Part shown: positions 27,714 to 36,937 of the stretch, piece by piece
Layout of the letters: each line of letters opens with the position of its first letter
How positions within the stretch are numbered: position 1 is the stretch's first letter
NCBI RefSeq assembly: GCF_012912105.1
Contig: NZ_QMEA01000039.1
Span: forward strand, 1 to 45,514
Length of the DNA: 45,514 bases
Reading direction: 5' to 3'
From: Brasilonema sp. UFV-L1
GTDB lineage: Bacteria > Cyanobacteriota > Cyanobacteriia > Cyanobacteriales > Nostocaceae
The notes under the pieces: model-generated
The model's database searches: none
Told to the model about the DNA's origin: nothing
The model's input: the letters and a program-made list of their open reading frames with translations, nothing else
Program-made: the position numbers and the translations under genes

Positions 27714-28194
27714 GGTTTTCTCCAATGTATCGTACTGAAAGATTTTTTATCAACAAAGAATTCATTGAGTCAGTCGTCAGAATACAGAATATATTCTGTG
27801 CGACTAGCGAATGAAATTTAGCTTTCAACTCCAGTTGATTGATTCTGACCGGAGTTCCACTAAAGTTAGGGGGAATGCTCCTGACTTAGTGGCTTCTGAC
27901 TTCTGTTTTATCAGACTGAGCAATTTCTTTATAATTTTTAGATAGCATTCAAAGCAGATTTCGTATAAAATATGAAAAATTTAATCTTTCTGTAAAAAGT
28001 GATGAAAAAAATAGAAAACATTCCAGCAGGAGTCTGGCTTAGCTTTTGTCTGTATCCTTACTAACTTAATTGTAAATAAAATTTGAAATTTTCATTTTTG
28101 CAATTCCTATAGCAAGTTTAATATAGAAGTAGAGAAAAAGCTTTTTATGCTTTCTCATGTTTATTTTTGAACCTATATTTAAAAACATGTGCTT
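27714..28194. other. AT-rich divergent spacer
   Basis: About 480 bases between the hydrolase and SirB1-type genes. No ORF, known RNA or clear operator was recognised. It includes GACTTAGTGG/GACTTCTG-type short repeats near 27885-27905. Promoters for both divergent genes must lie here. Confidence 0.4.
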
Positions 28195-29019
28195 ATGAAC
28201 TTCTCGTCAGCGCGGCAATATTTTGACCAAGAAATCCAGCAGCCTGATGAGCATCTTGACTTGGCGAGGGCAGCTTTATACATAGCACAGGAAGAATATC
28301 CCAACCTGGATCCAGAGGAATATCTTAATGCCCTTGATACAATGGCTCTAGAACTGCAAGAACGCTTACCATCCCAAAGATATCCCTTGCGAGTTATTCA
28401 AAGTCTCAATCATTATCTCTATGATGATTTAGGATTTGCTGGAAATAAGAAAAATTACTATGATCCTCGCAACAGCTTTTTAAATGATGTGATTGACCGT
28501 CGGTCAGGAATTCCTATTACCTTAGCACTTGTTTATCTGGAAGTCGCCCGAAGAGTAGACTTTCCTATGGTGGGGGTGGGAATGCCAGGACATTTTCTGA
28601 TTCGTCCTGATATTCCAGATACGGAGATTTTTATTGATGCGTTCAATAGTGGTGAAGTCATGTTTCCACAAGATTGTCAAGAACGCCTAAATCAAGTTTA
28701 TCAACAAACAGTGCAGTTGCAACCGGAATTTTTAGCCACAGTCAGTAAGAGGCAGTTTCTAGCACGAATATTGGCGAATCTGAAATATATTTATCTAAGT
28801 CAACAGGAATTAGAGAAAGCTTTAGCAGCTGTTGAGAGGATTTTACTTTTGTTTCCTGGTGCGGCGCTAGAATTGCGCGATCGCGGTCTTTTGTGCTATG
28901 AACTTGGTTTATTTGCTCAAGCTGCTAACGACTTGGAAACTTATTTGACAAAAGCTCCCCAAGCCCAGGATGCTGTTACTATTCGGCAGATACTGAGTCT
29001 GCTGAAAAGGACTGAGTAG
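28195..29019 (+). CDS. SirB1/transglutaminase-like protein with TPR-like C terminus
   Basis: A 274-residue protein from ATG 28195 (a GTG two codons upstream is also possible). The first 180 residues match the SirB1/YchA family: NHYLYDDLGFAGNKKNYYDPRNSFLNDVIDRRSGIPITLALVYLEVARR and VGVGMPGHFLIRP, with the His-containing GMPGHF and the FIDAFNSGE segment. The C-terminal part (about 190-274) has helices with ALAAVERILLLFPGAALELRDRGLLCYELG, a tetratricopeptide-like pair. The molecular function of the family is not settled; it is conserved and soluble. The gene stands alone and is convergent with the next one. Confidence 0.87.
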   Translation: MNFSSARQYFDQEIQQPDEHLDLARAALYIAQEEYPNLDPEEYLNALDTMALELQERLPSQRYPLRVIQSLNHYLYDDLGFAGNKKNYYDPRNSFLNDVIDRRSGIPITLALVYLEVARRVDFPMVGVGMPGHFLIRPDIPDTEIFIDAFNSGEVMFPQDCQERLNQVYQQTVQLQPEFLATVSKRQFLARILANLKYIYLSQQELEKALAAVERILLLFPGAALELRDRGLLCYELGLFAQAANDLETYLTKAPQAQDAVTIRQILSLLKRTE

Positions 29020-29028
29020 TAGACAAGG

Positions 29029-29481
29029 TTAGTAAAATCCTTGTTGTATTTCCTCTGCAACGCGCTTGAGCCGACGCAATTGAGCTTGCATATCTTCTTT
29101 TGTCCAACTTTGGGCAAAGGTTTTGAAACCCCAACTCACAACAGGGTTAGGAATCTGGAATTCAAAGCGGTTAAGGAGGCATGTTCCTTTGTCTATCGGT
29201 TGACATTCCCAGCGATCGCGCCCTTTAAAAAAACCTTGGAACTCCCATACGACTAAACCTGGCTGTCTTTCCACAATTATACTATTCAATGTCGGTTTTA
29301 TGATTGGTATTTGAATGACAAACCGACTTTTGCTACCAACATTGGTACTCCACTGACCAATCGGTTCACAACGCAAGACAGGATTAAGCCAGCGATGCAT
29401 CAGAGCATATTCGGTAATGCAGCGCTCTACGGTCGTTGCTGTGGCATTAATTTGAATTGATTGTTCAAAGACTTGAGACAT
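29029..29481 (-). CDS. SRPBCC family protein (START-like fold)
   Basis: A 150-residue protein. It begins SQVFEQSIQINATATTVERCITEYALMHRWLNPVLRCEP, the N-terminal strand-helix of the SRPBCC/polyketide cyclase fold, and ends with a long helix (WTKEDMQAQLRRLKRVAEEIQ). Such proteins enclose a hydrophobic pocket and bind lipids, pigments or other small molecules. No ligand can be assigned. The ATG at 29481 gives the standard family start. Confidence 0.85.
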   Translation of the reverse strand: MSQVFEQSIQINATATTVERCITEYALMHRWLNPVLRCEPIGQWSTNVGSKSRFVIQIPIIKPTLNSIIVERQPGLVVWEFQGFFKGRDRWECQPIDKGTCLLNRFEFQIPNPVVSWGFKTFAQSWTKEDMQAQLRRLKRVAEEIQQGFY

Positions 29482-29829
29482 TCCACATCTGTTTTGCTAT
29501 GGCTGCATTTAGAGTAACGCGAAATTCTACACGCCACACAAATTCTTAAAATACGACAACTCAGTTAAGTGTTGAACTTTACATATTATAAGCAGCTTAT
29601 CATCTTATAACTTTTTGATTAGAAAAATCAAGAAAAAATAACAACAAATTAAAAATAACAAAGTAAAAAGTCATTCTTGATATCTATTTTTTTGTAGAAA
29701 TTTACCACTCAATTTATAGACAAAACACTGATAAACTTACGGGAGTGTAGGATAATCAGGACAATCCACATTCAGAAGCATCTAAAGTGTTTTCTGCATA
29801 ACACTCAACTTTAATTTTGAACAACAACC
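29482..29829. other. AT-rich spacer before the MscS-like gene
   Basis: About 350 bases without ORFs or recognisable RNA motifs. A small hairpin TTGATT-AGAAA-AATCAA occurs near 29613-29630. Promoters for the two divergent genes are expected here. Confidence 0.4.
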
Positions 29830-31470
29830 ATGAACACAACTTGGCAAGAAATGATCCAGGTGATGGAAGTTGGTTTGTCAATGAGGGTGCAAAGTTTTTT
29901 AGCACAATCGCCAACATTACCATCGGAACAACCCGATGCGAGGAGTTACTTGCAAGGGACTTTACAACAGGTGCTGAATTTTCTGCCCCAATTGCTGGGA
30001 GCAGTGCTAATTTTGTTAATTGGCTGGCTAATTGCTGCTATTGTATCTGCTGTAGTACGCTCCCTCCTCAAACGCACCAATCTAGACAACCGCATTGCTT
30101 CAGGAGTAACTGGTGGTCGAGATGTTCCCCAAATAGAGTCAATTATCTCTGGCTTTGTCTTTTGGGGCATCCTACTTTTAACTATAGTTGCCGTTTTAGA
30201 CACGTTACAACTTAGAGTCGCTTCGCAGCCGCTGAACAATTTTCTTAATCAAATTGGTGAGTTTTTACCCAGATTGGCTGTAGCTGGGGTGATTTTGGGA
30301 GTCGCCTGGTTAGTCGCGACTTTAGTCAAGCTTATAACAGTACGCGGACTGCAAGCGTTACGAGTAGATGAACGATTAAACCCACCACAAGATGAAACTC
30401 CAAGTCTCAATCAATTATCTCTGAGTCAGACGATTGGCAATGCTTTGTATTGGTTTGTCTTTTTAGTCTTTCTCATACCGTTGCTTGAAAGCCTAGGATT
30501 AACTCAGGCATTAGAACCAGTCAAACTTCTGGTCACAGAGGTTACATCAATTCTACCCAATATTTTGGGTGCAACGTTAATTGCTGCGATTGGCTGGTTT
30601 GTGGCGAATGTGGTGCGTCGTATTGTCACAAACTTACTAGCGACAACAGGAGTTGACAGTTTAGGACGTCGCTTTGGGTTGAGTACAGCTTCAGGGACAC
30701 AATCCCTATCTAGCATTCTCGGCACAATTGTCTATGTCTTGATTTTGATTCCTGTAGCAATTGCCGCACTCAATCAACTACAAATTCAAGCAATTTCCGT
30801 TCCGGCGATCGCAATGCTGCAACGGATTTTGAATACGCTACCAGCTGTCTTTACAGCAATCGGTATTCTAATTGTTGCCTATTTCATTGGACGGTTTGTT
30901 TGTGAACTGGTGACTAGTATCCTTACAAGTATAGGGTTTAACAACATTTTCTCTGTTATCGGTCTACCATCGCCTACCAGACGAGTCGTTATTCCAGAAG
31001 AACCAACAGTATCGTCAGTACCAAACCGCACTCCATCAGAAATTGTCGGCATTATCGCCCTTGTTGGCATTATGCTATTTGCAACTTTGGCAGCGGTTAA
31101 TATTCTGAATATTCCAGCGCTCACAGCATTGGTGGCTGGTATTGTCATAATATTGGGGCGAATTTTGGCTGGATTAGTCGTATTCGCTATTGGTTTATTT
31201 CTGGCAAATCTTGCTTTCAATATCATTACCAGTTCTGGCAATCGCCAAGCACGGATTTTAGGACAAATCACCCGAATTGCGATCATTGCGTTTGTCTGTG
31301 CAATGGCGCTGCAACAGATTGGTGTTGCCAGTGATATTGTCAACTTAGCTTTTGGACTTTTACTAGGGGCGATCGCTGTTGCCATTGCGTTAGCATTTGG
31401 TTTAGGTGGTCGCGATATTGCTAGAACACAAGTCCAAGAATGGCTTGATTCTTTCAAAGGAAGAAGTTAA
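29830..31470 (+). CDS. MscS-like membrane protein with repeated conserved TM_helix units
   Basis: A 546-residue inner-membrane protein with at least ten hydrophobic segments. Several are repeats of the MscS-associated conserved TM helix, pattern LP-L-GA-LIL-IGW-IA: about 52-80 (LPQLLGAVLILLIGWLIA), 142-168, 240-266 (LPNILGATLIAAIGWFVA), 340-368 and 432-470. The soluble beta domain of true MscS channels is not visible, so gating function is uncertain. The protein ends with LGGRDIARTQVQEWLDSF. The related family is widespread in cyanobacteria. The ATG at 29830 is used; a shadow frame starts slightly earlier. Confidence 0.85.
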   Translation: MNTTWQEMIQVMEVGLSMRVQSFLAQSPTLPSEQPDARSYLQGTLQQVLNFLPQLLGAVLILLIGWLIAAIVSAVVRSLLKRTNLDNRIASGVTGGRDVPQIESIISGFVFWGILLLTIVAVLDTLQLRVASQPLNNFLNQIGEFLPRLAVAGVILGVAWLVATLVKLITVRGLQALRVDERLNPPQDETPSLNQLSLSQTIGNALYWFVFLVFLIPLLESLGLTQALEPVKLLVTEVTSILPNILGATLIAAIGWFVANVVRRIVTNLLATTGVDSLGRRFGLSTASGTQSLSSILGTIVYVLILIPVAIAALNQLQIQAISVPAIAMLQRILNTLPAVFTAIGILIVAYFIGRFVCELVTSILTSIGFNNIFSVIGLPSPTRRVVIPEEPTVSSVPNRTPSEIVGIIALVGIMLFATLAAVNILNIPALTALVAGIVIILGRILAGLVVFAIGLFLANLAFNIITSSGNRQARILGQITRIAIIAFVCAMALQQIGVASDIVNLAFGLLLGAIAVAIALAFGLGGRDIARTQVQEWLDSFKGRS

Positions 31471-31690
31471 CGACAACCTAGTCTTCAATTAGGTGGCGCT
31501 ATAGTACTCCTCTTAATTGTATCTATTACCGGAGGTAGAGCGTAGGCATGGGGTAAACTAAATCTACTTAAAGCTATGCAATAGGTAGAAATGTCTGAAA
31601 TTGCTGGTTTCATCCGTACTGGTTACTGCGATTAGAGCGTTGTCGTTCAACTGGTTTGAACTTCCAGTCATCGGAGCTTAACCATACTCG
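31471..31690 (-). ncRNA. Right-end region of the IS607-type element, probable reRNA (omega RNA) scaffold
   Basis: TnpB proteins work with an RNA that overlaps the 3' end of tnpB and reads into the element end and flank. Here the minus strand after the tnpB stop codon shows two perfect hairpins: ACTCGC-N7-GCGAGT (about 31688-31706, overlapping the last codons) and GTTCAA-ACCAG-TTGAAC (about 31646-31662). This fits such an RNA. The exact element end and guide start cannot be set because IS607 elements lack terminal inverted repeats. Confidence 0.45.
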
Positions 31691-33124
31691 CTACCCCTGC
31701 GAGTGATACTTATCTTCAAGTTTCAATGCTTTTGCTTTAAACTTAGGTAGAAGCCACCCAAGATTTAATGCATCAGTGACTGACGAACCTATCGAAGCTA
31801 AGTACCGCACAGTCCGAGTTAACAACTCAGATTCAACATCACTCGATTTCATGTAGCGGGTGATGTTGTTGTCTGTGCCTCGAATGCGAATATTTATCGA
31901 CGCATTCAGATCAGCTTGGATCACGTCCCCCGTGTACCGGATAAAGCAATCGCGCTCCCGACGACCTAAAAGCGTCCCGGTTGCAGAATCAACTTGCGAC
32001 GTGTAAGCAGGATTTACCACTGACACTTTTGATCCTGTCTCCAATGAGATTTTCTCAATCGAAGCTTGTAGCTCACCGTTCATCCATTGGTTCAGCTTGC
32101 GGTTGATGTGTTTTGCTTGCTGCTTACCAATAATCGGTTGAGTGAGATCTTCGCAGAAGATTTCAACGGGTGTTGTGATATTCAGTCTTAAATCTTTACG
32201 AATGAAATTCTGTATGGTCGCCTTCTCACGCTGTAGACGACGTTTCTTAGTTTTATAACCTAAATTATTTTTGAGAATAGTTGCAGACTTAGCAGGATTA
32301 ATCCTGGATATCGCAAAGAGTCTATAACGATTACGATTAGTTTTAGTAATCCTATTTGTCTTTGCTGTCAGCAGTTTACCTAAACCCTCAGCAATTTTAG
32401 TACCTTCTGACGTGTAGTACCCTTCTGTATACCCTTTATCAATTCCTAACTTTTTATTAGGTTCCCCCTGTGGCAGAATTAGAGTTTTAGTCCGAATACA
32501 ATGAACCTCTAAACCCCCATGTTCGTTGCGGATTAACCGAATTTGACCTTTAATAATATGACGACAACGCAATTTTAAAGTGATGCGTTTGCCTCTAGTT
32601 AACCCGGCAACTTCTAACTGTATAGTATTTCTGGTTAGACGCTTAGAGGAATATCCTGCACCCTGGTAAACAATCTGATTTCTGACAAACGTATGACCTT
32701 TCAAGTACTGTTTTCTAAACTGACGATGTAGCCAGTTGTCAACAGTTGGATTGGTCTTAAGTAGGTCTATTAAACGTTTGCGCTTGTCGGGGTCATTGGT
32801 GTGGTTGTAGATATCTTGAGTTAAGAAAGTTTTCGCAGATTCCTGTTGGGCGCTAATAGCTTTCATCGTGTCATTTACCGACCATTCCCATAGTTTACCA
32901 GGAAGACCAATATCATCCGGTTTTAAGACTGTTCTAACTATAGGGTCTGCTTTTTTCCAATCTAGACCCCAGCCTTGTAAAGAGCCGAGTTTGTTGTAAG
33001 TTAATCTTCTTGGTACACCACACAGGTGCATGATTCGGTCAATCTGTGATTCGTCTGAGCAAGAAACAACAGGAACAACCTGAGTGTAGGTGTATTCAGT
33101 TTTCTGTTGCTTCTTTTTTTCCAT
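31691..33124 (-). CDS. tnpB: TnpB-family RNA-guided nuclease-like protein of an IS607-type element
   Basis: A 477-residue TnpB-like protein. The split RuvC nuclease motifs are present: LGIDKGYTEGY (D229), EIFCEDLTQP (E325) and IQADLNASINI (D405). In standard TnpB the segment between SQ and the last motif is a four-cysteine zinc finger. Here residues 376-404 read TSQVDSATGTLLGRRERD..., with only one cysteine (C393), so the zinc finger is replaced by a metal-free variant. The N-terminal half (about 1-225) shows a recognition/wedge-like region rich in basic residues. It lies 53 bases downstream of tnpA on the same strand. The catalytic triad looks intact, so nuclease activity is plausible. Confidence 0.88.
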   Translation of the reverse strand: MEKKKQQKTEYTYTQVVPVVSCSDESQIDRIMHLCGVPRRLTYNKLGSLQGWGLDWKKADPIVRTVLKPDDIGLPGKLWEWSVNDTMKAISAQQESAKTFLTQDIYNHTNDPDKRKRLIDLLKTNPTVDNWLHRQFRKQYLKGHTFVRNQIVYQGAGYSSKRLTRNTIQLEVAGLTRGKRITLKLRCRHIIKGQIRLIRNEHGGLEVHCIRTKTLILPQGEPNKKLGIDKGYTEGYYTSEGTKIAEGLGKLLTAKTNRITKTNRNRYRLFAISRINPAKSATILKNNLGYKTKKRRLQREKATIQNFIRKDLRLNITTPVEIFCEDLTQPIIGKQQAKHINRKLNQWMNGELQASIEKISLETGSKVSVVNPAYTSQVDSATGTLLGRRERDCFIRYTGDVIQADLNASINIRIRGTDNNITRYMKSSDVESELLTRTVRYLASIGSSVTDALNLGWLLPKFKAKALKLEDKYHSQG

Positions 33125-33177
33125 AGAATTAATTGAATAAATCTTTTCTTGAGACTAACGTGCTAAGATTTCATCTG

Positions 33178-33813
33178 TCAATTCTCGGCAGCAAGAATTT
33201 TATCTACACATTCGTGCATTGCTTGCATTGCTTTTAGGTTACGTTTAGAACGCTTTCCATACAGACGAGCGGACATGACTGTGATTACAGCTAAGACATC
33301 ATCTACCAATTCTTGTTCAGGTTCTTGAGTAATAGGTTTGTTTAAAATGATCACTTCAGTTCTATTATTCTCACATAGAGCAAATACTAGCTCTGAACCA
33401 AACCTGAGCAAGCGGTCTTTATCAGTAATGAGCAAACGCTCTACTTGATTACGCTGCAACAACTCAAGAAGTTTTAGTAACCCACGTTTTTTATAGTTGA
33501 GTCCAGATCCTACATCTTTTAAAGTGTAAATTTCTTCATACCCTTGCTGCTGGCAATAAAGTTCAAGTACCCCTATTTGACGAGCTAGATCGTCTTTCTT
33601 ATCCGGAGTGCTGACTCGACCATAAATCACAGTATGCCGCAAGTTGGGATTGTCCGCTTTAAGTAAGTCTGCTACACGGTAGCGACGATGACCTCCTTCT
33701 GTTCTCACAGCTTGAATCTTTCCTGTTTTCTCCCAACGACGGAGTGTGTCAATACTGACTCCCCTAAGTTTTGCGGCATCACCAATCTGGAGTAAATCTT
33801 CTAACCTATGCAT
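33178..33813 (-). CDS. tnpA: IS607 family serine transposase TnpA
   Basis: A 211-residue serine recombinase with the IS607 layout: an N-terminal MerR-like helix-turn-helix (IGDAAKLRGVSIDTLRRWEKTGKIQAVRTEGGHRRYRVADLL, about 10-50), then a resolvase catalytic domain beginning TVIYGRVSTPDKKDDLARQI with the nucleophilic serine in GRVST. The C-terminal oligomerisation helices contain SARLYGKRSKRN. It would move the element through a circular double-strand intermediate using a short core, without terminal repeats. Direct repeats of GCATAGATT lie just upstream (33835-33843 and 33845-33853) and may be its binding sites. Confidence 0.95.
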   Translation of the reverse strand: MHRLEDLLQIGDAAKLRGVSIDTLRRWEKTGKIQAVRTEGGHRRYRVADLLKADNPNLRHTVIYGRVSTPDKKDDLARQIGVLELYCQQQGYEEIYTLKDVGSGLNYKKRGLLKLLELLQRNQVERLLITDKDRLLRFGSELVFALCENNRTEVIILNKPITQEPEQELVDDVLAVITVMSARLYGKRSKRNLKAMQAMHECVDKILAAEN

Positions 33814-33860
33814 ATTATTTTATTGCTAGCTTATGCATAGATTAGCATAGATTTCAGGTG
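33814..33860. mobile_element. Probable left end of the IS607-type element with direct repeats
   Basis: GCATAGATT occurs twice in tandem (33835-33843 and 33845-33853), and TATGCAT recurs near 33808-33839. Repeats next to the element end are the likely TnpA contact sites. The precise boundary cannot be determined from one copy. Confidence 0.4.
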
Positions 33861-33972
33861 ATCTGCCCAACCGCTCGCCTCCTAAATTCTTTGTGTATGA
33901 ATCATTAGTATTAAAATTTATTAAAGTAACGATGAATGATCATTGATGTTCATCAAAAATGTGTTAATTTTC

Positions 33973-34191
33973 ATGATCCAAAAAACAACCAGTGAAAATT
34001 TGGGAGTACAATTATAGAGCGAGATAATAATCAAGCAAACAAAAATTATAGAAAGAACAGATGAGGTTGAACGACTAGTTGCGACCATTGAGGGAATCTG
34101 TGTGGTAAACAAGCAGCATCTTCTTAGCTCAGAACCAAAACTACAAAAATGTCTTCTAGCATTCAAAAAACATTTGCGGAATGACTGTTGA
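33973..34191 (+). pseudogene. Possible degraded small gene
   Basis: The frame ending at TGA 34189-34191 starts at ATG 33973 (MIQKTTSENLGVQL), meets a TAG near 34015, and continues as SEIIIKQTKIIERTDEVERL and further to LAFKKHLRNDC. The continuation is amphipathic and protein-like (about 58 codons) but has no start codon after the stop. It may be the remains of a gene cut by the IS607 insertion or a point mutation. I do not recognise a family. The rest of this spacer (to 34516) has no other gene or known motif. Confidence 0.3.
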
Positions 34192-34516
34192 GTGAGTTGT
34201 AGTTAGCATTAAGACTAAAACTTGGCTGAGCACGAATTGTAACACCACGAGTAGAGGAAAAAAAACCCCAGAGGAAGTTAGCGGTTGCTGAAATTCCTAA
34301 TAGACGCGTAACCACCTCTTGTTAGGGTGCTAGTGTATTGCCAAAAACACTACGTTGGTATTCTCTCCTTTGTTGTAGCGACTGACCTCAGCCTGACTTC
34401 TTATCGATTCCTGTCTGTCAAACCAAAAAAGACGGGTTCGACCTAAGAATCTCCGACGAGATGTTGCTTAAGTGTCAAAGAGTTTACGTGTCACTCAATT
34501 ACTTTTTTTATGTCTT

Positions 34517-35113
34517 ATGCTTAATCAAAATCGTCTTAAAGCCGAAATCACCAAAAGCTGGTTCAATAAGTTAGCTTGTGTTGTAGGAATTGCTGGAACT
34601 GCTACCCTCGTTAGTGTTCCTGTTTTAGCCAAGTTCTATCCTCCCCCAGCTCTTTTTCAGCCATCTGCTCATCGTAGCTATCCCTATCGTAACTCAGAGA
34701 AAAACGTCGCTGATACTCTTGCCCAAAATAGTAAATTTGCTAATCTTTATTATGAGTTGAAACAAGCAGGTCTTCTTCAAACTCTCAAGCAATCAGGTAA
34801 TTTCACAATTTTTGCTCCAACTAATGAAGCCTTTAATGCTTTACCTAAAGATGTGTTTGAGCGATATAGCCAGCCACAAAATCGGCAGAGAGTATTAAAG
34901 TATCATTTAGTTGCTGGTGAAGTTAATGCTAAAGATGCTAAAGAGCTAAATGGTAAGTCAATCACAACTGTTGAAGGTGAGCAAATCAAAATTGCTGTTG
35001 ACTCAGAAGGTACAGTCAAGTTGAATAATGCTATTGGTAAGCATCCTTCTACGAGAGCAAAGAACGGTGTGATTATTGAAGTGGATAAGGTGCTTCTACC
35101 ATCTGGGTTTTAG
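34517..35113 (+). CDS. Secreted fasciclin (FAS1) domain protein
   Basis: A 198-residue protein from ATG 34517; a GTG at 34472 would add 15 residues ahead of the signal peptide. The N terminus has basic residues, a hydrophobic core (LACVVGIAGTATLVSVPVLA) and a likely signal peptidase site after VLA. Residues about 65-198 form one FAS1 domain with the conserved blocks FTIFAPTNEAFNALP (H1) and GVIIEVDKVLLP (H2), and a YHLVAGEV segment between them. FAS1 domains mediate adhesion; a periplasmic or extracellular location is expected. A terminator follows at 35239-35268. Confidence 0.9.
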   Translation: MLNQNRLKAEITKSWFNKLACVVGIAGTATLVSVPVLAKFYPPPALFQPSAHRSYPYRNSEKNVADTLAQNSKFANLYYELKQAGLLQTLKQSGNFTIFAPTNEAFNALPKDVFERYSQPQNRQRVLKYHLVAGEVNAKDAKELNGKSITTVEGEQIKIAVDSEGTVKLNNAIGKHPSTRAKNGVIIEVDKVLLPSGF

Positions 35114-35238
35114 CTCATTCCACAATTCTTCTCATCACTCACCTCGAAAGCATAGGTGATGGTAATAACCTTCATCATTACTCATCGTTAGTCATTTTTG
35201 GTTTGCTCTAATATGAGTTTGGTCAATCAAATTTCTTC

Positions 35239-35268
35239 GCCGTTCTTTCTTAGTTAGGAACGGCTTTT
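35239..35268 (+). terminator. Intrinsic terminator between the fasciclin gene and murD
   Basis: GCCGTTC (35239-35245) pairs with GAACGGC (35258-35264) around a 12-base loop, followed by TTTT. The T tract overlaps the murD stop codon, so the hairpin serves the convergent pair. Confidence 0.75.
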
Positions 35269-36889
35269 AAGTTTTTAAAAACTCTGAACATAACTGGCGA
35301 AAATGGTCACCCCGTTGTTCAAAATTAGCATATTGGTCGAAACTTGCACAAGCAGGAGATAGTAACACCACAGATGCTTGATGGTGTTTTGCCAATGCTG
35401 CTGATTTGGGAACAGCTTTCTCCATTGTTTCTACAATTTCGTAGTTGCTATATCCTTCTTTTTGCAAGCGTTGGGCAAATGCAGGTGCAGCAGTGCCAAT
35501 CAGCAAGACTGCAGTCGCTTTGTCTTTAATTTTTGCTATCCAGCCAGTGTCATCTCCGGCTTTAGCTTCACCACCAGCAATTAATACAACTGGACTTTTG
35601 ACAGAGATTAAGCCAACTTCAGCGGCGTCATAGTTAGTGGCTTTGCTGTCGTTAATGAAATCAATACCTTCCCAGGTACAAATGTGTTCCAAACGATGGG
35701 GAACACCAGGAAATGTAGTTATCGCGCGAGTAATAGCATCTTTATCAATTCCCGCTAAACGCGCTGCTGCAACTGACATTAGCAAATTTTGTTGGTTGTG
35801 TTCTCCAACCATCCGCAAAGCGGAAGCTTTCACAATACGTTCGGGCTGGGAATTTGCATCCAACTTTTCTACAACCCAACCATCTTCTATGTAATAGCCT
35901 TTTGAACCGATTAAATCATCTTTACCTTTGACACTTGTCCAATAAGCGTCAAACCAATCACTTGCACTGACTTTCCTCAGATATGGATCATCACCGTTAA
36001 ATACTTGCAACTGCGACTGACGCAACAGAGAAGCTTTAATGTTGTAGTAGTTCTCTAAGGTTTTATGGCGACTGAGGTGATCTGGCGTAAAAGTTGTCCA
36101 TATACCGATGCGAGGCGCAAGAGAACAAGATGATTCTATTTGATAGCTACTAACCTCTGCAATCACCCAGTCTATTTGATTGTCTGATGAGGGGGATGGG
36201 GAGGTGGGGAGGTGGAGAGAAACTTCTAATAATTTTGTTAGCGCAGCGGGACGCAGTCCATTTTGAATTTTGAGAGAAGTTGGAGATGTGGTTTCCTCCG
36301 TCCCTTGCGCATCTGGGATAGCGAAGCGTGGCGGAACGCCATAGGAGAATCCAATCTTCGGTAATTTTGAATTGTCTTGTTCTCTTGTCTCTACAGACAG
36401 GGCAACTTCACAGGCAGCATAGCCAATGTTACCGCAGGCAGGAGCGTTTAATCCTGCTTCTTGAAAAATTGCAGCAATTAGGGCTGTGGTAGTCGTTTTA
36501 CCGTTTGTGCCAGTAATTCCTACCCAGGGGACGGATTGCAAATGTTGCCAAGCAAGTTCCATTTCCCCAATAGTTTTAATACCTAATTCTCGTGCCTTAA
36601 CTAATACAGGGATATCCCAAGGCACGCCAGGGCTAACAACTATCAATTGAGGTAAATCAGGATCATTGAGGTCTAGCGTATACCCCAATTTCACAGTAAT
36701 TTCCTCTGCGGTAAGTTCTTGTTGTTGCTTTAGAAGGTCAAGAGAGGTGTTGCGATCGCCAATTTCCACCTCCCAACCTTCCTGTCTCAACAATCTTGCC
36801 GCAGCAATACCAGACTTTCCTAATCCAATGACGTGGGCTTTGGGCATAGTGGGCATAGACTGTGGCAGAGGTCCCTGGTTAAGCATCAT
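35267..36889 (-). CDS. murD: UDP-N-acetylmuramoylalanine--D-glutamate ligase with an in-frame insertion
   Basis: MurD adds D-glutamate to UDP-MurNAc-L-Ala in peptidoglycan synthesis. The signatures are [15 protein letters not shown] (about 20-34), [12 protein letters not shown] (124-135, ATP loop), [11 protein letters not shown] (151-161) and [14 protein letters not shown]. The usual length is about 450-460 residues, but this protein has 540. The excess lies in one place, about residues 165-238 between CEVALSV and [14 protein letters not shown], where other MurD proteins have only a few residues. The extra codons (about 36178-36397) include sequence such as GCGAAGCGTGGCGGAACGCC and a G-rich low-complexity run, which look like dispersed repeats. 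The reading frame stays open. M16 (MPKAHVIG) is a possible alternative start. Confidence 0.93.
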   Translation of the reverse strand: MMLNQGPLPQSMPTMPKAHVIGLGKSGIAAARLLRQEGWEVEIGDRNTSLDLLKQQQELTAEEITVKLGYTLDLNDPDLPQLIVVSPGVPWDIPVLVKARELGIKTIGEMELAWQHLQSVPWVGITGTNGKTTTTALIAAIFQEAGLNAPACGNIGYAACEVALSVETREQDNSKLPKIGFSYGVPPRFAIPDAQGTEETTSPTSLKIQNGLRPAALTKLLEVSLHLPTSPSPSSDNQIDWVIAEVSSYQIESSCSLAPRIGIWTTFTPDHLSRHKTLENYYNIKASLLRQSQLQVFNGDDPYLRKVSASDWFDAYWTSVKGKDDLIGSKGYYIEDGWVVEKLDANSQPERIVKASALRMVGEHNQQNLLMSVAAARLAGIDKDAITRAITTFPGVPHRLEHICTWEGIDFINDSKATNYDAAEVGLISVKSPVVLIAGGEAKAGDDTGWIAKIKDKATAVLLIGTAAPAFAQRLQKEGYSNYEIVETMEKAVPKSAALAKHHQASVVLLSPACASFDQYANFEQRGDHFRQLCSEFLKT

Positions 36890-36937
36890 TATGGTAACGT
36901 TTCTTGGTCAGAATCACACAACTTTTTTTTACTCATG

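Noticed and set aside
34421-34460. tRNA-like GGGTTCGACC segment
   Set aside because: No acceptor, D or anticodon arms can be folded around it.
36180-36235. G-quadruplex in the G-rich part of the murD insertion
   Set aside because: Only three runs of at least three G are present, which is not enough for a confident three-tetrad structure.
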